Shown: piece by piece, positions 12,701 through 25,065 of the stretch | Numbering within the stretch: the stretch's first letter is position 1 | How the letters are laid out: every line of letters begins with the position of its first letter | DNA from: Clavelina lepadiformis | Lineage: Eukaryota; Chordata; Ascidiacea; Aplousobranchia; Clavelinidae | Direction: 5' to 3' | Length of the DNA: 64,000 bases | NCBI RefSeq assembly: GCF_947623445.1 | Contig: NC_135241.1 | Coordinates: forward strand, 21,392,501 to 21,456,500 | Notes under the pieces: generated by a model | Database searches by the model: none | Seen by the model: the letters and a program-made list of their open reading frames with translations, nothing else | Told to the model about the DNA's origin: nothing | Position numbers and translations under genes: made by a program

Positions 12701-13855
12701 GATAACAGGAAGACAAGTGCTTCAAAATTATTTGGTATTTGCTCCAAACTAAATAAGCCTTGTTTCTAACAAACAACTTGCAATTTGCTTTGTTGTTGTT
12801 ATCAAAAAATAAAAATATATATGTTCAGCTCAATGGTTGTGAGCTTGTGATGTTGTGTATAAGGTGAAAATATCTTAAAATTCTCATGATTATAATGATG
12901 CATTTACTAATAATAACAAAATAATCAGCACAATGCCATAGCACTTTTTATCCATCTTTATCAGGGTAAGATCGTTATGGTTTTAAAATTAGTGTGTTAT
13001 TCAATGTTATTAAAAAGCATGGCAAGTGAAACCGAATAAATTTCGCAAACGTTACATACATGTAAATGCTTTAATTTAGAGCAGAATTTAAAATGTTTAT
13101 TGATCAAGAAAATACTTTCTTCTTGCCTCAATTGGCCAAAGTTATGCTGGTTGTAATAATCCAAGAACCAAGTTATCGTGTTGGTGTTTTGAAGATAAAA
13201 GTAACGTTTTTGTACAAGGCTTGGAAAAAACAAGTACAAAAAAGCTTAATATAGAATTCTTTATTTAATTTCAAATCATAAAACGCAATGTGTCAGTTGT
13301 TTGATATCCACCATTTAATTATTATTAAATGTTTTGGTGAACTCAGTTCATTTAGTTGATGTTGTGTCTTCAAATCTTTGGAAAATATTTAACACACTTG
13401 AAAAAAGTTTACCTGTTTTTGCAAGATTTATACCCTCATTTTACTTTTACCTATATTACTCCACCAAATCACACATTGTATTTGGTGACAATTTTTCCTT
13501 TAAAATGCTGCTTTGCTTTTAATACTTTACGCTATTTTGTTTCAATAAAGGCAGAAATTTTCTGAAAAGCCACCACAGATAAAAAATAATGCATGAATCG
13601 ATTGTGATAGATTGATCCCTTATGATTATTATCTGTACTGTAAAAATATCTTGTAGTTTAGATATCAAAGTAGGTAAGTTATGGCGTATTAGCAGGCTCA
13701 ATTTAATTATTTATGTGCATTCAAAGTCAACAACATTTCTTGCATCCATGTTATTAACGATTAACAAACCTTCAGGTTGTTAATGTCATACTGATAAATA
13801 TATGATTTGTGGTTGTATTTTCAACCATTATTTGATGAACGAGGTCTAGCTCACA
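9721..13855. other. 4-kb gene-poor stretch
   Basis: Promoter side of both the minus-strand TBC gene and the plus-strand PIP4P gene. Short open frames occur, for example near 10870-11130 on both strands, but they lack protein-like composition or splice context. A splice acceptor near 9740 suggests a 5' untranslated exon of the TBC gene somewhere upstream. A short TCTAG pentamer array lies near 12190-12209. No gene could be supported. Confidence 0.4.
12188..12209. repeat. Short (TCTAG)n microsatellite
   Basis: Four consecutive TCTAG units in intergenic sequence. Too short to infer function. Confidence 0.7.
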
Positions 13856-14671
13856 ATGCATCGAAGTGATAGCGGAGATAGTGAGCCGTTGCTGAGCCAA
13901 CCAACATCAGAGCCTGCTGTTTTACCTCCACCCATTACAGGAACTTTTTATCCAGTGAATAACACATATGAAGATCAACCACCACCTTATACTCCGACAC
14001 CAACTACGCCTATGACTCCAACTTTCTCTGGGAGCAATGTAACTGTTTCTTCTGAAGTCCCCGTCATAAATTGCAGGGTGTGCCACACAATGATGAATAT
14101 TGAAGGGCGCCTTCATCTACATGTTATAAAGTGTCAGTTGTGCGGTGAAGCGACACCTATCAGACCTGCTCCTGTCATGAAGAAATACGTTCGATGCCCT
14201 TGCAACTGTTTACTTATTTGTAAAGCGTCGTCTCAGCGAATTGTATGCCCACGGCCAAATTGCAAGCGAGTTATCAGTCTTGGTCCTGCTCCCCCGAACG
14301 AAAACTTAATGGAAGATCACAGCATGACCACCAGAGTGATATGCGCTTACTGCAATTATCCGTTTCGGTGGAGACGTCCGAGAAACTCTCGCCAAAAATG
14401 TCCCAACTGTAATCGGCGTTCGTTTCCAGGTGAAACATACAAACGCAATCGGACTTGTTGTTCAGGACTGATATTTACAGCGGCGCTCATTCTTTCAGCT
14501 ATTATGTCCTATCTCTCATTTAATCCCAAAATTAACCAAAATCAAGCACTCTTTTTCACTATACTTGCAGTTGTTTATTGTTTTTCTGTGATTTCGTTTG
14601 TAGTATGCATGTACTATTCCATTCTGAAAGTAAGCAGAGTAGAAAGAGTGTCCTCTTTACGGTACACTTAA
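13856..14671 (+). CDS. PIP4P1/2: Type I/II phosphatidylinositol 4,5-bisphosphate 4-phosphatase (TMEM55 family)
   Basis: A single uninterrupted 271-residue frame. The family removes the 4-phosphate of PI(4,5)P2 and sits in late endosome/lysosome membranes. Visible parts: a Pro-rich N-terminal tail with PPPYTPTP, paired cysteine knuckles (CRVC, CQLC), the CX5R phosphatase signature CKASSQR followed by CPRPNCKR, further CAYC and CPNC pairs, and two hydrophobic segments near residues 205-225 and 232-255, followed by a short cytosolic end. Length and order agree with vertebrate PIP4P1/PIP4P2. The start is the first ATG of the frame. It has no introns, although every other gene here is heavily interrupted, so a retrocopy or intron loss is possible. 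A splice-acceptor-like TCTAG lies just before the start and could receive a 5' exon or trans-spliced leader. Confidence 0.93.
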   Translation: MHRSDSGDSEPLLSQPTSEPAVLPPPITGTFYPVNNTYEDQPPPYTPTPTTPMTPTFSGSNVTVSSEVPVINCRVCHTMMNIEGRLHLHVIKCQLCGEATPIRPAPVMKKYVRCPCNCLLICKASSQRIVCPRPNCKRVISLGPAPPNENLMEDHSMTTRVICAYCNYPFRWRRPRNSRQKCPNCNRRSFPGETYKRNRTCCSGLIFTAALILSAIMSYLSFNPKINQNQALFFTILAVVYCFSVISFVVCMYYSILKVSRVERVSSLRYT

Positions 14672-16134
14672 GTATATGTATATAACTTAAGTATAACACA
14701 TTAAAAAAGGAATTTGAGTTACATGTAAGTATATCATGTTAATATCTTACCTCCAATCCGCAAGTTTTGCATGGATGCGCAGTGTTATAAAAGAGGATTT
14801 AAGTAACCTCAGATATATTTTTTAGAAAAAAAGAATACAATATAATACATATTTATTTCTTTATATGACAGCCTGTTACTAGGCTATATCTTCTGAAAAT
14901 TTGAATATGTCACAAGTATGACTAATTGTTATTAGCTTTATTATGAGACATGTGACATGTTGTGTGCAATCAAGTATAAAGTCAATAACATGATTTCATG
15001 TTGTGATGTTGAAAACGAAGTATGTATCAATACCAGTAACTAATTTATCTTTTCTTTGCTGAAAATCTCTTGAAGAATGAGAGTTATTTTTTTGGTGTCA
15101 GTGGCTATTTTGTAGTGGCAGCATAGTGTCAGTGGCATTGCTTGCATTTTGCTAAATTTTCACATAGCTGTCAAATTTACATTGAAAACATGAAATTGAC
15201 AATTAAATGTAACTAATTGCACCTGTAAAAGCTTTTTTATGCACCTCTTAACCCACTTGCAGCTCAGGTTAATTTAAAGTGTTCAAATAGAAATGGTATG
15301 AACAATAATACTTTAACGTATAATAGAACATAAAAGTCCTGTCATTCTACAAGCATTTGATTTTGTTATGTATTTCATACGTACTGAGTTACATTATTGC
15401 GAATGCACCGATACAGCTTATTTTCATCCTTAAATACAAGTGCAATTGTGTAGCATTCCTGCTTGTAAATAACCTTAGATATATATTCTAGACCACAATC
15501 TGACTTTCTCGTCCATTTTCTGGCACCACAATTGTTGATGCCAAACAGTATCAAGTAGTTATATAAAACGCCGTAAAACTGCAAATATGCATTGTAGAGT
15601 GTAATGTGTAGCATTATGGGTTGTGTTTAGCAAGGGATTTTGTGTTAAAACGAAGCATATGCATGTATGTAATTTCACATAACTGATAAATCAATTTTTT
15701 GTTTTTTAAACGGTGTTGTTTTTTCAAATTATTATTTTTGTTATGTGAAGAACAAAAATACTGTATTTTTCACAAATGTGTTTGTTATTTTGTGCACTGC
15801 AGGTGATTGTGTTGCATTTATCGTCAGTTGTAGTATGTTTTTCTTTATAAGCTTTGTTAAATACTCAAACAATTACTAACATCTTAATAGCAACTACTAA
15901 AATTTCTTTCATATTTTAATACTGTGGGCATATATTTCTATTGATTGCAAATGTGTTCGCCTAATGCTTTGTTTTGTTCACAAGGTTTACTGTTACAATA
16001 AAATACGGATGTTTTTTGTATCAATCAGGTACATGTGAAAGCGTTTACTTGAAGTCGCCATTTCTGCGAGAAATGCGCTCAAGTATATATGTATGTAGTT
16101 AAAACACTGAAATTTTTGGAATAAATTTGTCAAG
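14672..16134. other. Spacer between PIP4P and VPS18
   Basis: AT-rich, no supported exon. It presumably contains the PIP4P 3' untranslated region and the VPS18 promoter. A minus-strand frame near 15375-15614 has no recognisable features. Confidence 0.4.
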
Positions 16135-19100
16135 ATGGCATCAATATTAGACCAATATGAGGCGACTATATCACGAACCACAACCAGCAGCCGAACTATG
16201 CGTTCATCGAGCAATATGAATAACAACGAACCTGTATCGAGTGGTTATATAAACACAAGAGTTGAAGACGAAATTCCAATCTTTAGTAAGAGTAAGGTTA
16301 GTACACAAACTTCATATTATTTGATTCAAAATATTATTCTTTAAAGTGCCCAGTCTGCATTGGTATACATGACAGTTGTTTGAACCTTTCTGCAATTGTG
16401 TTGCACAATGTGCATTTTTATTATAAATGTATTTATTGCGTATGCAATACTATTACCATCATTATTGTCTGACGCGCAAAATGCATAACAACCTTATTAC
16501 ATTTTCTCCATTGCGTGTACTTTTTCTTCTAGTTGTTTTGACTAATTACGTTGTTTATCATATGGTAGTTTAACTGTTGTTTTGTATCTACCGGTTAGAT
16601 AGTTAAAAGCACATATTATGCCCATGGCATTTTAGAAATTTATACTATAATTGTCATGAATCGTTTGTATAGAATGTGGTGCATGAAAAAACTACGCCCG
16701 CGGTGTAGTGGACTAGTGGTACGTTTTAGTGCACGTAAGCACATGCAAAATTGTTATCATTGATATGGTTATAATTTATTGTAAATAGTTGCTCTAATGC
16801 AATGATGTCCGCGTATTTACTTCAGATCAATTTCAAACCCCAAGAACCAATCACTCATCTATGTATATGCAACAACATGTTATGTATGGTGATGTCAAGA
16901 AGGCTGCTTCTTCGGATTAACCTCCTTGATCCTGATAATGTTGATGAGGTAGACAACGTTTATGCAAATTAAATTTCTACCATTAAGTATTGACAACTGA
17001 CATGGATAGCTGTTCAATTCATCCCTAGTCAGTTCAATCCTCTTAACTTAAATAATATTGTATATAGTTACCAGCCAAGTTGAAAAATGTTGAATTGGCC
17101 AGGTTTGGCTTATCGCCGCTGTCATGATCCTATCATCATAAGCTCATTTTTTCACAATTAAAGCAACTATACCATGCAGCAGTATATACTGCTTTCACCG
17201 TCAGTGCTTTTCCAGGTTGATTTGTTTCGTGGCGATGATGAAGTTTACAAAATCTATCTGGATCCAACTGGGCAATATCTCTTGGTTTCTCTTAAATCTG
17301 AGGAGACACTTTTTCTGTCTGCAAATTCAAGAAGACCGAAAGCTCTTAATAAATTTAAAGGTAAAAAGCAAACACATATATGCTTAATTATGAAACAGGT
17401 TTCGTTTATTTTGACTCAAAAATGGTCTGTTGAATTGCACTTACAATAATATTGTTCTCATATAACTTCGAAATTTCTGAATAAAGTTAATGCCGCTTGT
17501 ACTCATAGGCCATAAAGTTGAAAGCGTGGGTTGGTGTCGAACAGCAAGCGAAAACACCACTGGCCCAGTCCTGGTTGGAACCAGTCGTGGTCTCATTATG
17601 GAATGTTCCATCGAGGCCGGTGAAGAGACAAAGTTCTTTGGCGGGAGCGTTGACCAATACTTTAAGCAAGTTTTCAACTTTGGCAAAAGTGACAACCAAA
17701 GTAAGCCCCCAGACTGCCAACAATCTTGTCATAATAACATATGTAATATAATTAGCAAATGTGAAATTAGTGCGTTCTATCATTTCGCATTTCTTGTATC
17801 AGTGTAATTTCAAATAGCTACGTTTTCAATTTTTTGCGGTTGAATGTTTTTAGGCTCAGCAGTGATGGGATTGGAGTATTTTTCCACCGCTACAAGGAGC
17901 AATGGCAAAAGTGATTATTGCATATTTGCGATCACACCAAGCCGCTTGTTTCAATTCAATGGCTCAATTTATAACAATAGTGGAGATGTTCCTGTATTCC
18001 AGGTGAAGAAATTTCTGTATAATTGAATTTGTTTGACATAATGTTTGCTTGGAAGTGACATATACAGTTGTAACCTGTAATATATGGTATTGGTTACAGT
18101 CCATAACACAAAATCTTATTTCTGATAGTAATAAGGGTGTTGTACAAAACAACAGGATGTCTGTTTTCTAGGGTTTATGAGTAACAGCACATGCCAGTAT
18201 GTCACATGCCATATTTCTAACATAAGAATCATGTGACTTGTAACCATATACTTTGAACAATGCTTACAATGGTTCATGCCCACTGGATGGCAACCATTAT
18301 GTTTATTTTGTAGGTTGAACAATAAACTTGTCTGTGCTCACACTGCTATGTGTTGAGTGTTATATGTATGCAAGTTAAAACATATCAAATTCTTTTTTCA
18401 GACCATTTTTGCTCCATATGAAAATATCCCACCAAGATATATTGACTTGCCGGGCTTTATTGATAATAGCCAGTTAATCTTTTTGTACAGTTCAAAGGGA
18501 AACACTAGTAAGCCAACATTTTTTTGATCACAGTTAACACATTAGTACTTAATGTTGTAGTTTCACAACATGGAAAAAACTAAAGCTATGCTTATTTAGT
18601 GCAAGTTCCCACACAATTTGCATGGTTGGCTGCACCGGGCATCTACGTTGGAGATGTAAAGTCGTCACAAGCGATGGATGAATCTGCTCTGCAACAGCGA
18701 TCTCTTGTGGCAAATCCAAAGCTTATTTCTTATCCAGGTGCGGACATGTTGTATGTGACAGTTTCCAGACACCCATTACAACAGAACATGCTTAAATTCA
18801 TAGCAAAGTAATCACCGTTGCAATAAGTCCAAAATGGCCTGAATAATTCTATTAAAGGCTGAGTTCACGTATCTTTTTATAGTTTACTGTAACTTAACAT
18901 GCTGTTGGTTTTATTTTAATATCAATAGTTTTGTTCTCGTGATGAAATCATTTGTTTGAATTGCTATCAAAAAGTGCAGTTCTATACATTTTTAGCTTAT
19001 TTGTTTTAACAGCTGCGGAAAACAACAATCCATTCGCGGAAGAAAACACAAACGTCCTCAACATAGTTCTCACCGAATTCCATATTCTTCTCCTTTACTC

Positions 19101-22100
19101 CGACAGATTGAAAGCAGTTTGTTCACTGAATGAACAAGTTATCTGTGAAGATGTCTACACTTCAAGGTAAACATATCTTCATATTGTTTCACCACAGCAA
19201 GTAACTATCTCTTCCATTTCACTTATATTGTGTTAGACCAGTGGTTTTCAATTCGGGGTTTGCGAGAAATAACTGATTGCAGCTAAGGGTCCCCAAGTAG
19301 GAAAACGTTGGGAACCTTTATATTAGACAGTGGGATAAGATCACATACAGTACAAGAATTTTACTACATACTAGGGATGGGCCGATACGAACCCAAACCC
19401 GAATAGATTTGCCGAATATCGCCTTTATGGAAGATTCGGGCGAACACGAATACCAACAATGGCGAACCCGAATACAATATTACTTATAAATTTACTGACT
19501 TTCGTAAAAAATGATGATCTAGTTTTCCGACAAAGCTGAACTAGAGTCAGCAGTACTTACATTGAAGGTCGTTTTCCTAACGATTTTGCTTTTTTGATCG
19601 TTTTTTAAACACTATTTTTCGAAAGAAAGCGCTTTGTTTATCGAATACGTCATTTTAGAAGCAAGACTTGACAACTTTTGGAGGAAATTTTATTGTTTGG
19701 TTCTAATACAAATATATTCGGGATTCGTTCGTGTCGACCTTTATGATATTCGGGTTCGCACGAACCCGAATAATCTTCCTCGCGGCACGTCCCTACTACA
19801 TACCACAAGACACTCCTGCAAATTCAAATGAACTGGAAGAGCACGACCATGTTTAAGAGTCCCATTCTATAGTGACACCTATAACCATGCCCTTATTTCT
19901 CATTGTGAATTCGTTCTTTGACCAAATGCTGTAAAAAAGTTTCATTTCAAGATTTTTGGTAGTGATTGAAAATTTGTGACTTCAATCATCACATTAATGC
20001 AATGGTTTAAGGCCTTTACGGTTCTTGGCAAGTTGTTGCTGTCATTATTTTACCAGAAAAAAAGCGTGCATTGGAAGCTATATACGTACTTTCCCCGTTT
20101 TTGTTAAATAAACTTTATAACATAGTTACTTACACCAAAATCTGCGTAATAATCTAAATCTAGTTTAGTTTAACTCACAAACATAAATGCTTTATGTCAT
20201 CGGTCAAAACATCTTCGTAATAAACAAATTGAAATTTAAGTTAGAATTAATCTTTTCAATAGACATTTAACACTGCATTTTGCCTATTCAGTGCTGTGAT
20301 CTTAATCTCAAATGTTTAAATGATTAATATGCTCCGTGCTTGGTATTTCCTTCATAAACCAATAGGACCTGTTCAAAATGCAATGACCTCACATGTAACA
20401 TGATATATTAGGAAAAAATTATTTAAATGCATTTCGACGCACATGCTAGTTCTCACAGCGTTGTTGAGCTTTGGGACAGCTCTGTATAATGCTTGTTTGT
20501 GGGTACCTTGGTATATTTTGCATTATGATGTTTTTTTAATTGTATTATAATATTCCCAACATATGTGGGAATTCTTTTACTTTTGCTATTGATCTTAACA
20601 CTGTTTATGAAAGTTACAGTTCAGCTCATAGCTGACTGATTGCAGGTGCCTTGTCGTCGTTAGGGAAGTTGCAAGATGTATTAAATAAGAATATAAGCTT
20701 CTGAAAATACATCTTAAATGCCAAATAATTTTTGGTATTTTGCACCAGAACCTCACCTTAGCTGATTCATTTGCTTTTTTCTTTCAGATATGGACAACTT
20801 GTGGGCTTAATTAGAGATCCCATTCTAAACACAATCTGGGCCTATACAGAGCGTGCCATTTTCAAATATAAGGTGAATGGTGTAAGGCACCTTTTATGTA
20901 TTCCGCCAGTAGTTTTTGACTGTGAACTAAATACAACTACTAAGGTAGATTTTGATCACTTGTGTTGTGTCGAAGGTTGTAAAAGAGTCACGGGACGTTT
21001 GGCAGATGTATCTTGATATGGGAAAATTTGATTTAGCTCGAGAGTATTGTAGGGATAACCCTGCCAATCTAGATCAGGTATGTGGATGCTAATGGTCAAA
21101 CAGTAGTCATAGCCATGCATTGAACACCATAATATTTCTATGTTGCTCTATGTCATTTTGCAAGTTGTAGTTGTCGTCACAATCATGTTATAGCACAATT
21201 TAAATATATTCATGATTAATTTTGTGGATTCTGTCGTGTAAAAATATTTTCGTGGTGTAGGTTTGTACAAAACAAGCTGAACATGCATTTGAGAAGGGCC
21301 AGTATCAGGAGAGTGCACTTTATTACGCGATTACACAGAACTCATTTGAAGATGTTGCATTAAAGTTTATTCGTGCCGATAAAGAAAATGCTCTGAGAGC
21401 ATTTTTACAAAAGAAACTCAGTGGTTTAAAGGTAGAGTCAATCGCAAAGATGTTCTTTATTTAAAAACTTTACTAGTAAATTGTCTTTAGTTTTTAATGC
21501 TAAGTGAATAAATAAAGTTTAAACTAAACTTCGTTAACAGTCATGTTTAAGCTTCACCAAAGCAACATTACCTATTAGATTACTGTTAATTATACAGTTA
21601 ATTACTGTTTATTACGGTTTAGATAAAAACTTTTTGTTTGTCGATACTGAGATTAGTCTCTACAGTTTTACAAGTCAAAAGTTCTTGATTGTTTGAATTT
21701 GAAGGAAAATGAAACAGTCCAGATGACAATGCTGTCAACTTGGCTTGTTGAACTTTACCTCAACCACCTTGGAAGATTGAGGGAGAATGAGGAAAGGGAT
21801 CCGGAATCTCTGCAGAAATGCCAGGAGAATCTGCGCAAACTGCTAGCCCAGGTCCATCATCACAACTTCGTGAATCTACGAACGTTGGCATAAGACTATT
21901 TTGACCATTTTGTTACTTTGTAATTTCCAGGGCCGACTGAAAGACTGTTTCCAGCAAAATTGCGCAACAATCTATGACCTTCTTATTAGTCATGGGGATA
22001 TTGAGGATTACGTCTTCTTTGCAGTTCTAATGCAGGTGGGCATTGTTTGTAGTCAGTCTACCACCGAAATATATCTTTCTGAACTATAAGGAGTTCAGAA

Positions 22101-24788
22101 CCATGGAAATGAGTAATTTGTTAACACATTACCTTTATCGTATTATATAGTGACTGAATACCTACATATCAATTACATGCAAAACATAGTAATACTTGAT
22201 TTTACTTGATGTTTCATCGCTTAACCCATATAAGACTGGCTCAATAATGCAGTGTATGATTTAGTTACACGAACACAAAAACTTTCACAGAATTTATCTT
22301 TCCTAATTAGGATTACGAACGAGTTGTGAATCATCATGTCCAAAATGAAGCGTATACTGCAGCCCTTGAAGCGCTCAGGAAACAAAATGACATAAGTTTG
22401 TATTATAAATTCTCTCCAGTGCTAATGCAGGTAAGCAGACTAATTTACTGTCAGATTCCAGCGCACAAGTGCGGTTTGAGGGTAAAGCTTCGTAAACGTT
22501 TGTATCTTTTTCAAGCACATACCAACAGCAACTGTGGATTCGTGGATTGATTTGAAAGACAGAATTGATCCGAAACATTTAATCCCATCTCTCATCAATT
22601 GCACTCAGGTTTTGATGAAAGTTGTTTGTTTCGTATCAAACCTTTTCGTGTCTGAATTTTCTCAATCTGTGGCTTCTTTTTACAAAATTGCACTATGAAT
22701 TGGCAGAGCGGTCATCGAGAACAGTGGATGGAAGCAGTGCGTTACCTCGAATATTGCACGACAGACTTACATTGCACAGACCCAGCAATACATAACTACC
22801 TACTATCCCTCTATGTCAAATATCAACCAGAATCAGTGACTAAGTATGCTAAAAAAGAAAAACTTTCCTTTTGCTCATAATTTGATAAAATGAACCACAA
22901 ACTTTGCTTTTGTAAACTGTGCACAAGTAGTTGATGATTCAACCCCTGTTTTTAAAGGTTTTTAGTTTGCAATTAATTTCTTTTGTTTTTTCCAGTTATC
23001 TTAAAGATCAGGGGGAGGACCAAGCTGAAATTCATTACGATGTCAAATACGCCTTGAGACTTTGTCTGGGTGACGGTGACGAAAAAGCTAAACCATTGTT
23101 ACGTAGAGCGTGTGTCACAATCTACACTGTCATGTGTTTGTATGAAGAAGCTGTGTCCATGGCGCTACAGGTACTACCAAGTATGCTGGCCACTGGTTAA
23201 CGACGCATATAGCTGAAGATATACTTTAGTTTAAAATTATTTAATCATTTTTATCGTTAACATTTCCGTTGTTACATTGTTAAACAGCTGTTGTTGCACT
23301 TTGTTCCTTGAAACGAACAAATTCCACGCTAAGTTACTCTATTGGAACATTTTTCAGCCAAAATGTTTTCAACACTAAAACTTTTCCCCAAACAGTTCAA
23401 CACAATGTCTGCAACTCAATATATAATCAGTTAATCACTTATCTGGTTAGTTGACATAAGAACCAGTGCATGCTTATGAGCAAAATGTACCCCTTGGTTT
23501 TGTGAAATGCAGTCCTATACTTTGCACCAAATAAAGTTATTAACTTCTCAAGGTGGATGTCGAACTTGCAAAATCGATTGCAGATCGGCGAGAGCTGGAG
23601 GAAGAAGATGAGGAATTAAGAAAGAAATTGTGGTTGCAAATCGCCAAGCACGTTGTCCAGGAGGACAAGGACATTTCGAGAGCAATGAAGTTTCTCCAGG
23701 TATGAATAATTAAATACGTACAATGTGGTAACCACTGTATTGCACCCATGAGCATAATTTGCTTCGTGGTCACTATTTTAGTTGTAAAGTTGGTTATGAT
23801 TTATTATCAAAAGTTTTTCGAGTGTTGCGATTCCAAGGGAATCGTCCCCATTATCAAGCATGTTTTACCTGCACATGATATCGGGGAATGTCTTGTATTA
23901 CGTTAAAGTTACCAGAATTTATTCCGCTGACTTTACCTCTAGGATCTTTGCAGAACTTGGCCATAAAATACATTCATTCATAGGAATCTGGAGATCTCTT
24001 GAAAATAGAAGACATTCTTCCATTTTTTCCGGACTTTGTCACAATTGATCACTTTAAAGATGCCCTTTGTGAATCGCTTGCTGAATATAACAAGCACATC
24101 GATGAACTGAAAGTGAGGTTTGAAATTTTAATTTAAGCTTTGACGTGACATCCATTATCTTCATTTTATCTTTGCAGGAAGAGATGGATGATGCAACAAC
24201 AAGTGCTCATTCCATCCGTGGCAACATCCAGGATACAAGGTAGGAATTTTGTCAGTCGTATAATAAACACAGTATCTCGGTGTTTCTAAAATTCTGACAT
24301 TGGTGCAGAAATCGCCATCTAGTTGTGGGTGAAACAGACAGGTGCTGGTCATGTGGTAGGCAGCTCCTCACGAGGGGATTTTACCTGTTTCCATGCCAAC
24401 ACGCTTTTCACAGTGATTGTTTGTGGATAGAGGCAAAGCCCTTGCTAATTGATACAAAGCGCGAAATCGCAGAACAACTGCATAGAGTAGGTTATTAAAA
24501 CTGGTTAGGGTAATAATTATTTATATTGTTATAATTATCGCACATTGTCACGATGTTTTAGTTTTCAATCTGCATAATTCTTTTGCTTTGGAGCAGGAGT
24601 TGGCTGCATTGAACCAATCACAGTCGGGCCAGTCTGATGATGCGATGAAAGAAAGGCGTTTGCGTCGTCAAAAGTTGGTTTTGCAACTTGATGAGACGAT
24701 AGCGAATGAATGCATTTTATGTGGCGAAATTGCTGTCCGTGCTATCGACAAGCCGTTCTTTATTGACGAAACTGATGATTGGTCATGA
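16135..24788 (+). CDS. VPS18: VPS18, core subunit of HOPS and CORVET tethering complexes
   Basis: About 22 exons, among them 16135-16295, 16827-16949, 17217-17360, 17509-17700, 17855-18001, 18403-18507, 18600-18738, 19012-19167, 20789-20872, 20976-21076, 21261-21432, 21704-21851, 21931-22034, 22311-22430, 22709-22844, 22996-23169, 23554-23700, 23982-24113 and 24309-24788 (two exons). The N-terminal half is the beta-propeller (INFKPQEPITHLCICNN, GTSRGLIMECSIE); the middle is the alpha-solenoid (VVKESRDVWQMYLDMGKFDLA). The C-terminus is a RING-H2-type finger: CWSCGRQLL, then FPCQHAFHSDCL, then CILCGEIA. VPS18 joins VPS11, VPS16 and VPS33 to tether endosomes and lysosomes. Start: ATG of MASILDQYEAT. 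Two small hAT elements occupy the large intron between 19168 and 20788. Family call is firm; a few middle exon edges are approximate. Confidence 0.93.
19239..19320. mobile_element. Small degenerate hAT-type element in VPS18 intron
   Basis: An 82-bp stretch opening CAGTGGTTTTCAATTC and ending with GTTGGGAACCTTTA, which are worn inverted repeats. It is flanked by TGTTAGAC (19231-19238) and TATTAGAC (19321-19328), an 8-bp target duplication with one mismatch. Probably an internally deleted hAT MITE. Confidence 0.6.
19372..19795. mobile_element. hAT-type MITE in VPS18 intron
   Basis: A 424-bp element with imperfect inverted ends TAGGGATGGGCCG and TAGGGACGTGCCG (reverse complement of the right end). 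It is flanked by a perfect 8-bp duplication CTACATAC at 19364-19371 and 19796-19803. Subterminal CGAACCCGAAT-like motifs recur in both orientations near both ends. Only a short frame is present inside and no transposase was recognised. It begins 43 bp after the 82-bp element's right target duplication. Confidence 0.88.
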
Positions 24789-24952
24789 AATGATATTTCA
24801 TATTTATTGCAAACTCACTCACTTATTGGTGCATTTTGTTATTCTTCAAATGTTCATAAAAAGCACTAAACAGGTGCTGCAGAGATTAATCGCCATGATT
24901 TGTTTGATTGAAGTCATCCTCCTGATCTTATCTAGAATTCATATCATTGTGC

Positions 24953-24958
24953 AATAAA
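24953..24958 (+). terminator. Polyadenylation signal for VPS18
   Basis: AATAAA hexamer 165 bases after the VPS18 stop, in the spacer before the convergent NDUFAF1 gene. Confidence 0.55.
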
Positions 24959-25065
24959 ATGCAAAACTTAAACAAAAACGTGTATTTCAGAAATTTATGG
25001 CACTCCAGCAAAACAAAATTCAGGAGCAGCTTTTTGTCAATAAATTACACACATAAATATTGAAA

